From positions 1 through 64,000 of IMG/VR virus record IMGVR_UViG_3300048591_000302: a DNA stretch of 64,000 bases; one strand, given 5' to 3'. This document shows positions 21,400 through 29,505 of this stretch, piece after piece. The notes under the pieces are model-generated. The model searched no databases. It worked only from the letters and a program-made list of their open reading frames with translations, and was not told the origin of the DNA. The translations under genes and the position numbers were made by a program. How positions within the stretch are numbered: the first letter of the stretch is position 1; each line of letters starts with the position of its first letter. This DNA is from a virus.

Positions 21400-22440
21400 T
21401 CAGACTTCGACGACCTTCGCCGTGTCAGCGGTGACAGCGACGTTACCATTCAACTCGCTCTTCATCTGTTCGAGCTTGGCAACTTCGCGTTCGAGCTTCT
21501 TGCGCTTGCGTTCTTCGTCACGCTTGGACGCCGCTTCTTCGAGCGACATCTTGCGCTCGTCGAATTTCCGCTTGGCTTCGCCGATGCTCTCCGGATCGAG
21601 ACGCATACACCACGTCAGGGCGAAGAGGAAGGCTCCGGAGGGATCGGTGATACTGTTCCGGCTCAGCAGATCGGCAACATCTGCGGTGTTGTTGCGCATG
21701 GATTCAATTTCACCCTTGTTGCGCCACGTTGCCACGGTCGGAGGAACGAACTCTTCCGTTGCGCCACGACCTTCACGCTTCGCCTTGTTCAGCTCGGCGA
21801 GACGGCTTTTGATGTTGCCAGCGAACTCGCGGGACGAATCATTGATCGCCGCTTCCTTGTAGTTCAGCTGTTCTTCCGGCGGCAGATTGGCGAGAGCGAA
21901 CGCATTGGAGAGCTTGATGACGCCTTCGTCGACCAGGGTCGCGATATCTTCGTGGAGCTTGATGAGCTTCATCCGTTCCTTCACGAACGCCTCGGAGACG
22001 GCGAGCATTTTCGCCATTTCTTTGGTGGTCATGAGCGGATCGGCTGCCATGATTCGCACCATCTGCTGCGTGAATTGCGCCGGAAGGGTGTCGATGCGGT
22101 GATGGTTCGCCATGAACTGGTCAACGAGTGCTTCGTTGTCGCTGATGTTACGAATCAGCGCCGGGACTTCGGACAGACCAGCCATCTTGCTTGCCGTGAA
22201 ACGTTGCAGACCGTCACAGAGGATGTACTTGCCTTCGATTGCGTCAATCTCGATTTCCTGGCTTTCCTTGAGCTGAACCGCGTCGTCCTGCGTCATCGGA
22301 CGAACCGAGAGCGCATTGATCAGACCACGGGCAGCAATGGAATCGACGAGTTCTTGGAACTTTTCGGTTTCCTTGTTGACCGGTCTGAGAGCGACTGGAG
22401 ATTCGTAAATCTCCCCGAGTTTGAGCATTTTCTGCTCCAT
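21400..22440 (-). CDS. ParB-like protein with C-terminal coiled coil (third of three)
   Basis: The 346-aa protein has an N-terminal ParB-like domain: S-I-A-A-R-G-L-I-N-A-L-S-V-R near residue 40, then Y-I-L-C-D-G-L-Q-R-F-T-A near 75 and a G-L-S-E-V-P-A-L segment. A helical region with a possible helix-turn-helix (T-K-E-M-A-K-M-L-A-V-S near 140) follows, and residues about 280-325 are a charged coiled coil. It is the first gene of the leftward block, led by GGAGGCACGAA directly before ATG and preceded by a dense set of palindromes. It may repress or organise the control region next to it; inference. Confidence 0.8.
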   Translation of the reverse strand: MEQKMLKLGEIYESPVALRPVNKETEKFQELVDSIAARGLINALSVRPMTQDDAVQLKESQEIEIDAIEGKYILCDGLQRFTASKMAGLSEVPALIRNISDNEALVDQFMANHHRIDTLPAQFTQQMVRIMAADPLMTTKEMAKMLAVSEAFVKERMKLIKLHEDIATLVDEGVIKLSNAFALANLPPEEQLNYKEAAINDSSREFAGNIKSRLAELNKAKREGRGATEEFVPPTVATWRNKGEIESMRNNTADVADLLSRNSITDPSGAFLFALTWCMRLDPESIGEAKRKFDERKMSLEEAASKRDEERKRKKLEREVAKLEQMKSELNGNVAVTADTAKVVEV

Positions 22441-22550
22441 TTCGTGCCTCCGTATTTTGGAGTTTGGTTATGTAATCTGGGCGTTTTACCCAGATATCCG
22501 GTAGGTTATGTAATCTCGCAGATTACGCAAATCTCAGTATCAGTATTCCC

Positions 22551-22582
22551 AGATTACGAGATTATGCGTAATCTCATAATCT
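22551..22582. promoter_or_regulatory. Composite palindromic operator, left copy
   Basis: Layout GATTA-N2-AGATTA-N4-TAATCT-N2-TAATC, symmetrical about the centre with four half-sites. 31 consecutive bases (22552-22582) are identical to 23109-23139. It is 112 bases upstream of the ParB-like start at 22440. The size suits binding by two dimers. Confidence 0.75.
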
Positions 22583-22865
22583 ACAGTTTGTTCCGCGACA
22601 TAAGGCAGTAAATAGCGGTTTGCGTCAATTCCTATCGGTCTAACTTGAACGGTATGGCGTTTACTGCCTTTATCCATATTCATATATAGGTCGGCTTTCA
22701 AGTTGAAATTTGACGGCTAAAAACAAAAGACAAGAAAAATTTTCGACTCTATCATACAATACCACAATTCGGACTAAAAAACAAACGTGAAACTAAAAAA
22801 GGTGAAAAAAAGTCGGTAAAATGAGTAGAATTTACAAAGCATTCAACCTATAGCGTTTTACAGAT

Positions 22866-23011
22866 ACTTATTTATCCTTATTTATCTACATTATCCCCTT
22901 CAGGGTTCCTTTCAGGTTCTCTTTGATATAGAGAGGACTTCTTTTTTGAGTGTCGGTTTGTAAGTTGTTCATAGTCAAACTTATCAACCTACTTATTTAT
23001 TGCGTTTTCGG
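22866..23011. repeat. 146-bp duplicated control element, copy 2
   Basis: Ungapped match to 2637-2782, same strand, about 90 percent identical by eye. The tandem CTTATTTAT repeats and the CCCCTTCAGGG core are kept; most differences lie in the last third. It ends 32 bases before the -35 box of the rightward promoter. Confidence 0.7.
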
Positions 23012-23042
23012 ACATTCCATTTATTTCAATATACCGTTTGTT

Positions 23043-23070
23043 TTGTAAAGGGTTTAGCGTATTGTATAGT
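23043..23070 (+). promoter_or_regulatory. Rightward promoter for the primase-helicase block
   Basis: TTGTAA (23043-23048), 16 bases, TATAGT (23065-23070): both hexamers identical to P1 at 220-247. A composite operator begins 38 bases downstream of the -10 box, well placed to block early transcription. The first gene starts at 23174. Confidence 0.65.
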
Positions 23071-23108
23071 AATGCGGTTTCGTTTTACGCGCATGAAACG
23101 CCGTTTGT

Positions 23109-23139
23109 GATTACGAGATTATGCGTAATCTCATAATCT
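23109..23139. promoter_or_regulatory. Composite palindromic operator, right copy
   Basis: 31 bases identical to 22552-22582 with the layout GATTA-N2-AGATTA-N4-TAATCT-N2-TAATC. It lies in the leader of the primase-helicase gene, between promoter and start codon. Confidence 0.75.
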
Positions 23140-23173
23140 GGATTACATAACCACAAAAATAAGGTACAAAAGC

Positions 23174-25768
23174 ATGGTCACAAGAGGGCAGATTATCAAA
23201 GATTTCCTTGAAAATACGCCAGATTATGATAATCTCGCTGATTTGTATGCACTTTACCGCGATGAAATGCAATGTCATGTAGTGGTTGCAGCAGATAACG
23301 GTAAGCGTGACGGATTAGGTTGGACGGACGGCGTTTCATCTTGGTATCCTTTCGTGATTTCAGACCAAGATTCACTAATCAAACATGTCGGTTTTGATTT
23401 GCGCAGTCATGTTGAAGGTATTGGACTCACTGGCTGGAACTGGAAAGAGAAATGCAGCATGTGGGTCGCCTTTGACTTCGACTCGCTTGTCAATCATAAA
23501 CAGGGATTGACGGAATCTGAACTCAAAGACATCGCGAATGCAGTAAGTAACATCGAATGGGTAACTATTCGGCACTCAACGAGCGGGAAAGGTTATCACA
23601 TCTATGTTAGATTAGATCCTGCAATCCCCACGGATAACCGTGCTGAACACTCAGCACTTGCGAGAGCGGTATTGCACAGGATGACAGCGTTGACCGGCTA
23701 TAACTTCAAGGACAAGATTGACGTCTGTGGCGGTAACATGTGGGTTTGGCACCGCAAGATGCGTGGTACGAATGGTCTTGAACTGATTAAAAGTGGTATT
23801 CCACTCAATAACCTTCCGAATTGGAAGGAACATATTGATGTGATTACCCAATCTCAGCGCAAACCTCGTGATTATGACACCTTGGTTTCAGCCAGAACCA
23901 ATATCAAGCTTGATGCGTCACATCTGAAGTTGTTGAATTGGCTTCAAGATAACGGTTGTACATGGTGGTGGGATAATGATAGGCATTTGCTTGTCACACA
24001 TTCGATTGATCTCAAGCAAGCACACGAATCACTCGAACTAAAGGGGTTGTTTGAGACAAACAGTAGCCGGACTACAACACACAACGTGTTTTGTTTTCCA
24101 TTGCGTTGTGGTGCGTGGGTCGTTCGTCGCTTCGGTAAGGGATGTACCGAGCATGAATCGTGGGAAGTAGACGCAAATGGATGGACAAGATGCTACTTCA
24201 ACACAGATTTGGACATCAATACGGCTTCGCGTACGTTTGGTGGCACTGAACATCCAAATGGTGGCTTCATTTTTGGCGAAACAGAGAGTGCTGTCAAAGC
24301 TGCGCTCTCCTTAGGTGTGCATTTAGACTTGCCACCTAAGGCAAACCTGTGTACGTGTCGCATGAAAGAACATAGAGATGGTCGTCTGATTGTCGAAATC
24401 TTTGATAAGGAGAACCATTTAGCTGGGACAATGGACGGTTGGATTCGCGATGGTCATTTCTGGAAGAAACTGTACAACAAGAACAGGCAGAATAAGACAA
24501 CAGAAGAGCTTGAGAACTTCGATGACTTGATTCGGCATCTGATTTCACCATCTGGAGAGGATCAGGGCTGGGCGATCTATGTCAACGGAGAGTGGACCTT
24601 TGAAATCCTAACGCATATCAAGCTGGCTCTGGCAAGTCTTGGCTATAAACAGAAGGAGATTAACGAAATCTTGGGTTCCTCGGTGCTGAAAGGATGGAAA
24701 CTTGTCAATGTTCCCTTCGCAACCGAATATCCCGGCGACAGATCGTGGAATCTCAATGGTGCTCAGTTGGTGTATCAGCCAACTATCACGTCAATTGATT
24801 CACTACAAGTGAGTTGCCCGCACTGGTGGTCAATTATTGAGCATATTGGTCAGTCTTTGGATGAAGCAGTATCAACCAATGATTGGGCACTCAGTAACCG
24901 TATCTATACTGGTGCTGATTACATAACCTGTTGGATTTCCTCACTCTTTCAAGAGTCAACGCAACCGTTACCTTACTTGTTTCTCTATGGGAAACAGAAC
25001 ACTGGGAAATCCATACTGCATGAAGCTCTTTCGTTGCTTATGACTAAGGGCTATGTCAGAGCAGACAATGCTCTTACAAGTCAAGGCGGCTTCAATGCCG
25101 AGTTGGAGTCAGCGGTTTTGTGCGTTGTTGAAGAAACGAATCTCAAAACTGCTAAGGAAGCATCAAACAGAATCAAAGATTGGGTAACCGCACGTGAGCT
25201 GTCTATTCATCATAAGGGTAAAACACCCTACATGATTAAGAACGTGACACACTGGATGCAATTCAGTAACGAGTATGATGCTTGTCCAGTGTTTCCCGGT
25301 GACACGCGAATCGTTGTTATTCATGTGAATGAGCTTAAGAGTATTGTTCCCAAGAAGAGGCTTATCGAACATTTGAAAGAGGAAGCCTCAGCTTTCATGA
25401 ACTATATTCTTAACTTCCAGATTCCGGAATCACCTGATCGCTTGAACGTTCCAGTACTTCAAACAACAGACAAATTCAATATTGCAGAAAGTAACAAAAG
25501 CTTAGTCGAGGTGTTTATCGAAGAAAAGTGTCACTCTGTGCCTGGTCATCTGATCAAATTCAGCGACATGTATCAGGAGTTCATCAATTGGCTTGGACCA
25601 ACAACAGATTATTGGGGAAAGAAACGCTTCTCTAAGGAGCTTCCTCCCCATATTCTTCGGGGTCGTAGTCCACAAAACAATCAACTTTATGTGGCAAACC
25701 TGACCATGTACGCTGAAGCAGAGCCAGGTATGCCCTATAGGGTAATAGACGGAAAGGTTACTCAATGA
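23174..25768 (+). CDS. Primase-polymerase/SF3 helicase replication protein
   Basis: An 864-aa fusion that likely primes and unwinds DNA at the phage origin. The N-terminal archaeo-eukaryotic primase-like domain shows W-V-A-F-D-F-D (metal-binding DxD, near residue 100) and S-T-S-G-K-G-Y-H-I-Y-V (S-x-G-x-G-x-H type motif, near 140). The C-terminal helicase is superfamily 3/D5-like: F-L-Y-G-K-Q-N-T-G-K-S (Walker A near 605), V-L-C-V-V-E-E-T (Walker B-type acidic pair) and F-S-N-E-Y (sensor 1/motif C). It is the first gene rightward of the control region, which is what is expected of an initiator. Overlaps the methylase start by 4 bases. Confidence 0.88.
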   Translation: MVTRGQIIKDFLENTPDYDNLADLYALYRDEMQCHVVVAADNGKRDGLGWTDGVSSWYPFVISDQDSLIKHVGFDLRSHVEGIGLTGWNWKEKCSMWVAFDFDSLVNHKQGLTESELKDIANAVSNIEWVTIRHSTSGKGYHIYVRLDPAIPTDNRAEHSALARAVLHRMTALTGYNFKDKIDVCGGNMWVWHRKMRGTNGLELIKSGIPLNNLPNWKEHIDVITQSQRKPRDYDTLVSARTNIKLDASHLKLLNWLQDNGCTWWWDNDRHLLVTHSIDLKQAHESLELKGLFETNSSRTTTHNVFCFPLRCGAWVVRRFGKGCTEHESWEVDANGWTRCYFNTDLDINTASRTFGGTEHPNGGFIFGETESAVKAALSLGVHLDLPPKANLCTCRMKEHRDGRLIVEIFDKENHLAGTMDGWIRDGHFWKKLYNKNRQNKTTEELENFDDLIRHLISPSGEDQGWAIYVNGEWTFEILTHIKLALASLGYKQKEINEILGSSVLKGWKLVNVPFATEYPGDRSWNLNGAQLVYQPTITSIDSLQVSCPHWWSIIEHIGQSLDEAVSTNDWALSNRIYTGADYITCWISSLFQESTQPLPYLFLYGKQNTGKSILHEALSLLMTKGYVRADNALTSQGGFNAELESAVLCVVEETNLKTAKEASNRIKDWVTARELSIHHKGKTPYMIKNVTHWMQFSNEYDACPVFPGDTRIVVIHVNELKSIVPKKRLIEHLKEEASAFMNYILNFQIPESPDRLNVPVLQTTDKFNIAESNKSLVEVFIEEKCHSVPGHLIKFSDMYQEFINWLGPTTDYWGKKRFSKELPPHILRGRSPQNNQLYVANLTMYAEAEPGMPYRVIDGKVTQ

Positions 25769-26640
25769 GTTATTTGGACGACTTGCTTTCGTTTGTTGAA
25801 ACAGATGTTGCAACCACCAGAGAGAAGGTGAGTAAGGGTGCTTTCCCGTACCCTGGTGGCAAGTCACGTTCGCTAGGCAATCTGTTGCCTCTGCTCCCTT
25901 ACCGGAACAAGTACATCGAATTGTTCGGTGGTAGTGGTGTCGTGTTCATGAATCGGAAGAGGTCCAAGTGTGAGGTCTTCAACGACAAACACGCTGGCTT
26001 AGTTGACTTCTTCAAATCGTGTCGTGAGAAACCAGATGATGTAATCGAGTATTTGAAGCAGTTTCCATTCTCTCGCGAGGATTTCATTGACTGTCGAGAT
26101 ACTTGGGTTACGACAACCGATCCGTTGGAGCGTGGTTGCAAATGGTTCTATTCCATTATCAACAGTTTCACGTCCCAAGGTCGTAATTTCGGACGCAGTT
26201 TGCAGGATAGCTCTGCTAAGCATTTGCGCAGAGAACCTATCATCAAAGAAATCGCAGCTCGGTTCAAAGATGTTCTAATCGAGAACCAGGATTTCATGCA
26301 ACTGCTCAAGGATTATGATTCAAGTGATTCAGTTTTCTATCTGGACCCACCGTATATCGGTGACTTGTGTTCAACTATGAGCGGATTCTATAAGCATATG
26401 ATGACACGTGAAGAGCATTTAGCTCTGATCGAACAAGTGTTCAAGATGAAAGGGTTCGTTGCTGTAAGCAGTTACAAGAATCCGCTCTACGAGCCATACC
26501 CTTGGACTCGCGTTGAATGTTGGGAGATTATGCTCAGCATGAAAGGCTGTGCTTTCACTGAATCGAACAAATTGTTGGAGCTACGGGATCGTAGCGAAAG
26601 TCGTCCGATGCGTTACGAATATCTATATATCAAGGAGTAA
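25765..26640 (+). CDS. Dam-type DNA adenine-N6 methyltransferase (D12 class)
   Basis: A 291-aa enzyme that transfers a methyl group from S-adenosylmethionine to adenine in DNA. Motifs: F-P-Y-P-G-G-K-S (near residue 27), Y-I-E-L-F-G-G-S-G-V-V-F (SAM-binding motif I, near 51) and F-Y-L-D-P-P-Y-I-G (catalytic D-P-P-Y near 194). This order is that of the alpha-class Dam/M.DpnII type, many of which recognise GATC. No restriction endonuclease is adjacent, so it is an orphan that could protect phage DNA or mark replicated DNA. Target sequence not provable from here. Confidence 0.9.
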   Translation: MSYLDDLLSFVETDVATTREKVSKGAFPYPGGKSRSLGNLLPLLPYRNKYIELFGGSGVVFMNRKRSKCEVFNDKHAGLVDFFKSCREKPDDVIEYLKQFPFSREDFIDCRDTWVTTTDPLERGCKWFYSIINSFTSQGRNFGRSLQDSSAKHLRREPIIKEIAARFKDVLIENQDFMQLLKDYDSSDSVFYLDPPYIGDLCSTMSGFYKHMMTREEHLALIEQVFKMKGFVAVSSYKNPLYEPYPWTRVECWEIMLSMKGCAFTESNKLLELRDRSESRPMRYEYLYIKE

Positions 26641-26642
26641 AT

Positions 26643-27233
26643 ATGTTCAAGCATTTCAATAGTAATCTCTTGTGTACGGTGACCGCGACCCTCACTGGTC
26701 CTCGTCATATTGAGAACGATATCGTGGATATCTGCATCTGCCCGGTAAATCACGATTTCACCGTTTCGGCAGATTTCCCGATCTTCTATGGGATATTGGA
26801 ACCACGAAGAGATGGTGTGCTCGATACAGGCTACTGCCCCAGAAACAAGTATGAAGAGTTAATGAAGTATGCTCAGAATCCATATGATGTGTCCGATCAA
26901 CTTGTGCGCTGGTTTGACAAAATCAAACTGCGCGAAGGTAAGAAGATTATGCCTTTGGCGTACAACTGGCCAGTGCTAAGCAAGTTCCTCCTGGACTGGC
27001 TGGGTGAATTGGATTTCGAGTACGTTTTCGATCATCAATATCGTGACCTGTTGAGTATGGCAACTTTCTTGAACGATAGGAAAGTCTGGAACTTCCAGCT
27101 TGCAGCCTATCCAAAAACCAAGTTGTCATATTTGGCAAGTCAATGTAAAGTACAATACAAAAAACATGACCCAGTTACACAGGAGGGACTGGCGATTATG
27201 CAAATCTATAAGCAAATGCTTAGTAACAACTAA
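26643..27233 (+). CDS. Degenerate DnaQ-like exonuclease paralogue 1
   Basis: The 196-aa protein has the outline of a DEDD 3'-5' exonuclease: an A-T-L-T-G start strand, P-L-A-Y-N-W-P-V-L near residue 100, R-D-L-L-S-M-A-T-F-L, then L-S-Y-L-A-S-Q-C-K-V and H-D-P-V-T-Q-E-G near 180. The acidic catalytic residues expected at D-x-E, H/N-x3-F-D and H-x4-D are mostly replaced (T-x-T at Exo I, Gln at Exo III). It is probably inactive as a nuclease and may have a structural or binding role. The following gene is a diverged copy. Confidence 0.55.
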   Translation: MFKHFNSNLLCTVTATLTGPRHIENDIVDICICPVNHDFTVSADFPIFYGILEPRRDGVLDTGYCPRNKYEELMKYAQNPYDVSDQLVRWFDKIKLREGKKIMPLAYNWPVLSKFLLDWLGELDFEYVFDHQYRDLLSMATFLNDRKVWNFQLAAYPKTKLSYLASQCKVQYKKHDPVTQEGLAIMQIYKQMLSNN

Positions 27234-27247
27234 GTGGAAAGGTAGAA

Positions 27248-27691
27248 ATGTGGAATTGTTCCCTATACATCAGTGGTGGTAGTATTGCAGTCGTTCCATA
27301 TGACAGCTCAATACATGCCAGTAGTAACTTGATTTTCAGGCACGAACTGAACACAGCTCTTGAAGAGAGTTACACGAAATGGCAGAATAAGAACAATATT
27401 GGTAGGATTCTTGTTCTTAGCCACTGTTATGCAGTACAGAAAAGTATTCTTGTAACCTTGTTCAAACATCATGAAGAGCTGTTCCACTATAACTATAAGG
27501 ACGTTGCAGTAGTTGCTGCTGCGATCAATGATAAGCGTGTTTATCGTGGCGAACCACCACTTTTCACAGGCTTGTCACTCAAGGTTATCTGTGGCATGCT
27601 CAAAATCAAAAATGAGGATGAGCTTGATTCGGTATCGAACGCTTGCAAAATCATAGAAGTGTACAGGGCAATGATGAAGGGAGTACTATGA
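27248..27691 (+). CDS. Degenerate DnaQ-like paralogue 2
   Basis: The 147-aa protein shares with the previous one the pattern L-V-L-S-H-C near residue 57, K-D-V-A-V-V-A-A-A-I-N-D-K, L-S-L-K-V-I-C-G-M-L-K-I and a closing E-V-Y-R-A-M-M helix. It lacks the first catalytic strand acidic pair and the final H-x4-D. Tandem duplication followed by loss of active-site residues is the simplest reading. It overlaps the glycosyltransferase by 4 bases. Confidence 0.5.
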   Translation: MWNCSLYISGGSIAVVPYDSSIHASSNLIFRHELNTALEESYTKWQNKNNIGRILVLSHCYAVQKSILVTLFKHHEELFHYNYKDVAVVAAAINDKRVYRGEPPLFTGLSLKVICGMLKIKNEDELDSVSNACKIIEVYRAMMKGVL

Positions 27692-28689
27692 AAGTCACAT
27701 ACGTCAAAAGCAAAGTTGCATATTGGAACCAGACATTTCTGGATCTGATGGAGATGGCTGACATTACGGTCGATGATGTCTCCTACGATTATGCTCTCGC
27801 AATCAACACCTATCGGAATCACTATAAGGTTCCTACCAAGGTGAAATGGATCACGTGGGTGCAGGACCATCCATGTGAGGTCGAGGAACAAGCGGAACTG
27901 TTCAACGAACATACGGATGACGTAATCATCGGTTATGAAAGTCCGTATAAAGCCTTGGGCTTCGACAGCAAGAGGCTTTACAGCATTCCGTTTCCAGTCG
28001 GTCGCAGGTTGTTCAAGCCGAAGACAATCTCTAAGAGGTACGATATCGTCTTCGTGAGCAACAAGGGACTTTATGTCTACAATCATGCACCATTGCAGCT
28101 GTATAAGGTGATCAAGAAGCTCGAAGCTATCTATGCTGAGACTCTGAAACCGTTGACAGACAAAGAGATTCATGAAATCTGCATGAACGATAATGAGTTC
28201 TATACATACTACAATACGCATGTGAAGGTTGATCTGCGTGAGAAGTTCATGTCGCTGTTCATCTATTGGCTTGTTTGCGAGTGTCTCTATCGTCAAGCGA
28301 TGGTAGATCATTGCATCAAGCAGGGCTTCAGTGTTCACGTCTGGGGTGTAGGTTGGAAGAAGAATCCCAAATACTGCCATATCGCTTCTGATATGGTCAG
28401 TGAAGGTGATTTGGTTCATGCCTACAGCCTTGGCAAGTATGTTTTGCACCTGAACAGTCTTGGTGGTGTACATCAACGTCCGATCGAAGCACTCTATTGT
28501 GGATGTAAGGTGCTGAACCCAATGCAGGGATCAGACCATCCAGAAACGTTCGATGCAGATGCACACTATACGGAGACAAAACGGCGTATTCAAACACAAT
28601 TTCACAACATCGTGAATCATGTACCATGTTCTGCACAACTGTGGGACATCATGGACGTGAGTAAATACACTTACAAGGAGATACTATGA
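27688..28689 (+). CDS. CgeB-like glycosyltransferase
   Basis: A 333-aa GT-B-type transferase. The C-terminal half is diagnostic: G-F-S-V-H-V-W-G-V-G-W near residue 220, then A-Y-S-L-G-K-Y-V-L-H-L-N-S and G-V-H-Q-R-P-I-E-A-L-Y-C-G-C-K-V-L, the nucleotide-sugar-binding region of CgeB/Glyco_trans_1_2 proteins. ATG 27688 overlaps the previous stop (ATGA) behind AGGGAG; the longer frame from 27643 is not used. Being among nucleotide-metabolism genes, it could glycosylate a modified base in phage DNA, or a phage or host surface. No hydroxymethylase was seen, so the base-modification idea is weak. Confidence 0.7.
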   Translation: MKVTYVKSKVAYWNQTFLDLMEMADITVDDVSYDYALAINTYRNHYKVPTKVKWITWVQDHPCEVEEQAELFNEHTDDVIIGYESPYKALGFDSKRLYSIPFPVGRRLFKPKTISKRYDIVFVSNKGLYVYNHAPLQLYKVIKKLEAIYAETLKPLTDKEIHEICMNDNEFYTYYNTHVKVDLREKFMSLFIYWLVCECLYRQAMVDHCIKQGFSVHVWGVGWKKNPKYCHIASDMVSEGDLVHAYSLGKYVLHLNSLGGVHQRPIEALYCGCKVLNPMQGSDHPETFDADAHYTETKRRIQTQFHNIVNHVPCSAQLWDIMDVSKYTYKEIL

Positions 28690-29186
28690 TCGTCGGATTT
28701 ACAGGATTCAAACAGAGCGGCAAAGATACTGCCGCGCTTGCATTGTATGAGATGGGTTACGAAAAGGTAAGCTTTGCACATCCAATCTACCAGATTGCAG
28801 CCATCTTCGATTTCGATCTTGACGACAAGAACGCTGTTCATCCTGTTTGGAGGATCACGCTGAGACAGTTCCTTCAGGTGGTTGGGACTGAAATGTTCCG
28901 TAACATAATGGATGATGACGTTTGGATCAAGCACATGGAGCATATTCATGGCCTCCCTGAACGGGCGGTGGTCACGGACGTTCGTTTCCCTAATGAAGCG
29001 GCCTTCATCCGGCGCAAGGGTGGGATCGTGATTCGGATTTGTCGTGATACAAAGGAATACGATTGTCACGCTTCAGAAATGGGGCAATCAAGTATCACAC
29101 CTGATTACACAATCAACAATAATGGTTCGGTGGAAGAACTACATCAAGCAGTAAGGAGTATTCTCGATGCGCGCAATATTGATTGA
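28686..29186 (+). CDS. Deoxynucleoside monophosphate kinase
   Basis: A 166-aa P-loop kinase: V-G-F-T-G-F-K-Q-S-G-K-D-T (Walker A) at the start, V-V-T-D-V-R-F-P-N-E-A near residue 98 and a helical lid with Arg residues, as in T4-type dNMP kinase. It phosphorylates dTMP and other dNMPs to diphosphates. It overlaps neighbours at both ends and belongs with dCMP deaminase and ThyX in thymidylate supply. Confidence 0.85.
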   Translation: MIVGFTGFKQSGKDTAALALYEMGYEKVSFAHPIYQIAAIFDFDLDDKNAVHPVWRITLRQFLQVVGTEMFRNIMDDDVWIKHMEHIHGLPERAVVTDVRFPNEAAFIRRKGGIVIRICRDTKEYDCHASEMGQSSITPDYTINNNGSVEELHQAVRSILDARNID

Positions 29187-29505
29187 TTCCGTCAAGCAGG
29201 AAGTTCGTGAGATCGATCTCGATATCGAGAAGATCGCTGAAACAATTGGCTGTGAACTGTTCACAATCGTTGGGTACAAGCCTTACACATTCTTCGTGGA
29301 TGATGAAGGCTTGCTCAAAGACCCGAGGAATTGGTTCACTATTGTCGGTGCTGGCTACCAGTGGTTCGCTGGTAATGGTCTCATTCTCAATGGAACCTAC
29401 GACTGCGAGCCATGCACTATGTCCCTTGATGAAGCGAAGAAACTGATTGTTTTCGCCCGTGGTCGGAATCTAACGATCCCAAGTGTACAGGTATATTCAC
29501 TATGA
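29167..29505 (+). CDS. DUF3846-like protein
   Basis: The 112-aa protein has the order A-I-L-I-D, E-T-I-G-C near residue 25, V-D-D-E-G-L-L near 45 and W-F-A-G-N-G-L-I-L-N-G near 68, resembling small phage and plasmid DUF3846 proteins of unknown function. AAGGAG lies 9 bases before ATG. Confidence 0.6.
   Translation: MRAILIDSVKQEVREIDLDIEKIAETIGCELFTIVGYKPYTFFVDDEGLLKDPRNWFTIVGAGYQWFAGNGLILNGTYDCEPCTMSLDEAKKLIVFARGRNLTIPSVQVYSL

Larger units (their letters stand above)
22441..23173. other. Divergent control and origin-like region
   Basis: This 733-bp non-coding stretch separates the leftward block from the rightward primase-helicase block. It holds ATCTGGG hairpin arms (22475-22481 with 22489-22495), the palindrome TAATCT-N3-AGATTA (22511-22525), two exact composite operators, long-range arms AGGCAGTAAA (22603-22612) with 22660-22669, copy 2 of the 146-bp element and a good rightward promoter. 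A weak leftward promoter candidate (TTTAGT, 16 bases, TATGAT, near 22750-22785) exists. The mix of repeats, AT-rich DNA and divergent transcription fits a replication origin or regulatory switch. Confidence 0.6.

Noticed and set aside
21388-22611. 407-codon plus-strand frame opposite the ParB-like gene
   Set aside because: The opposite strand has a clear ParB-like protein with a good ribosome-binding site; this frame is its antisense shadow.
27541-28476. 311-codon minus-strand frame opposite the glycosyltransferase
   Set aside because: Antisense of a gene with clear CgeB-type motifs; no supporting start signal.
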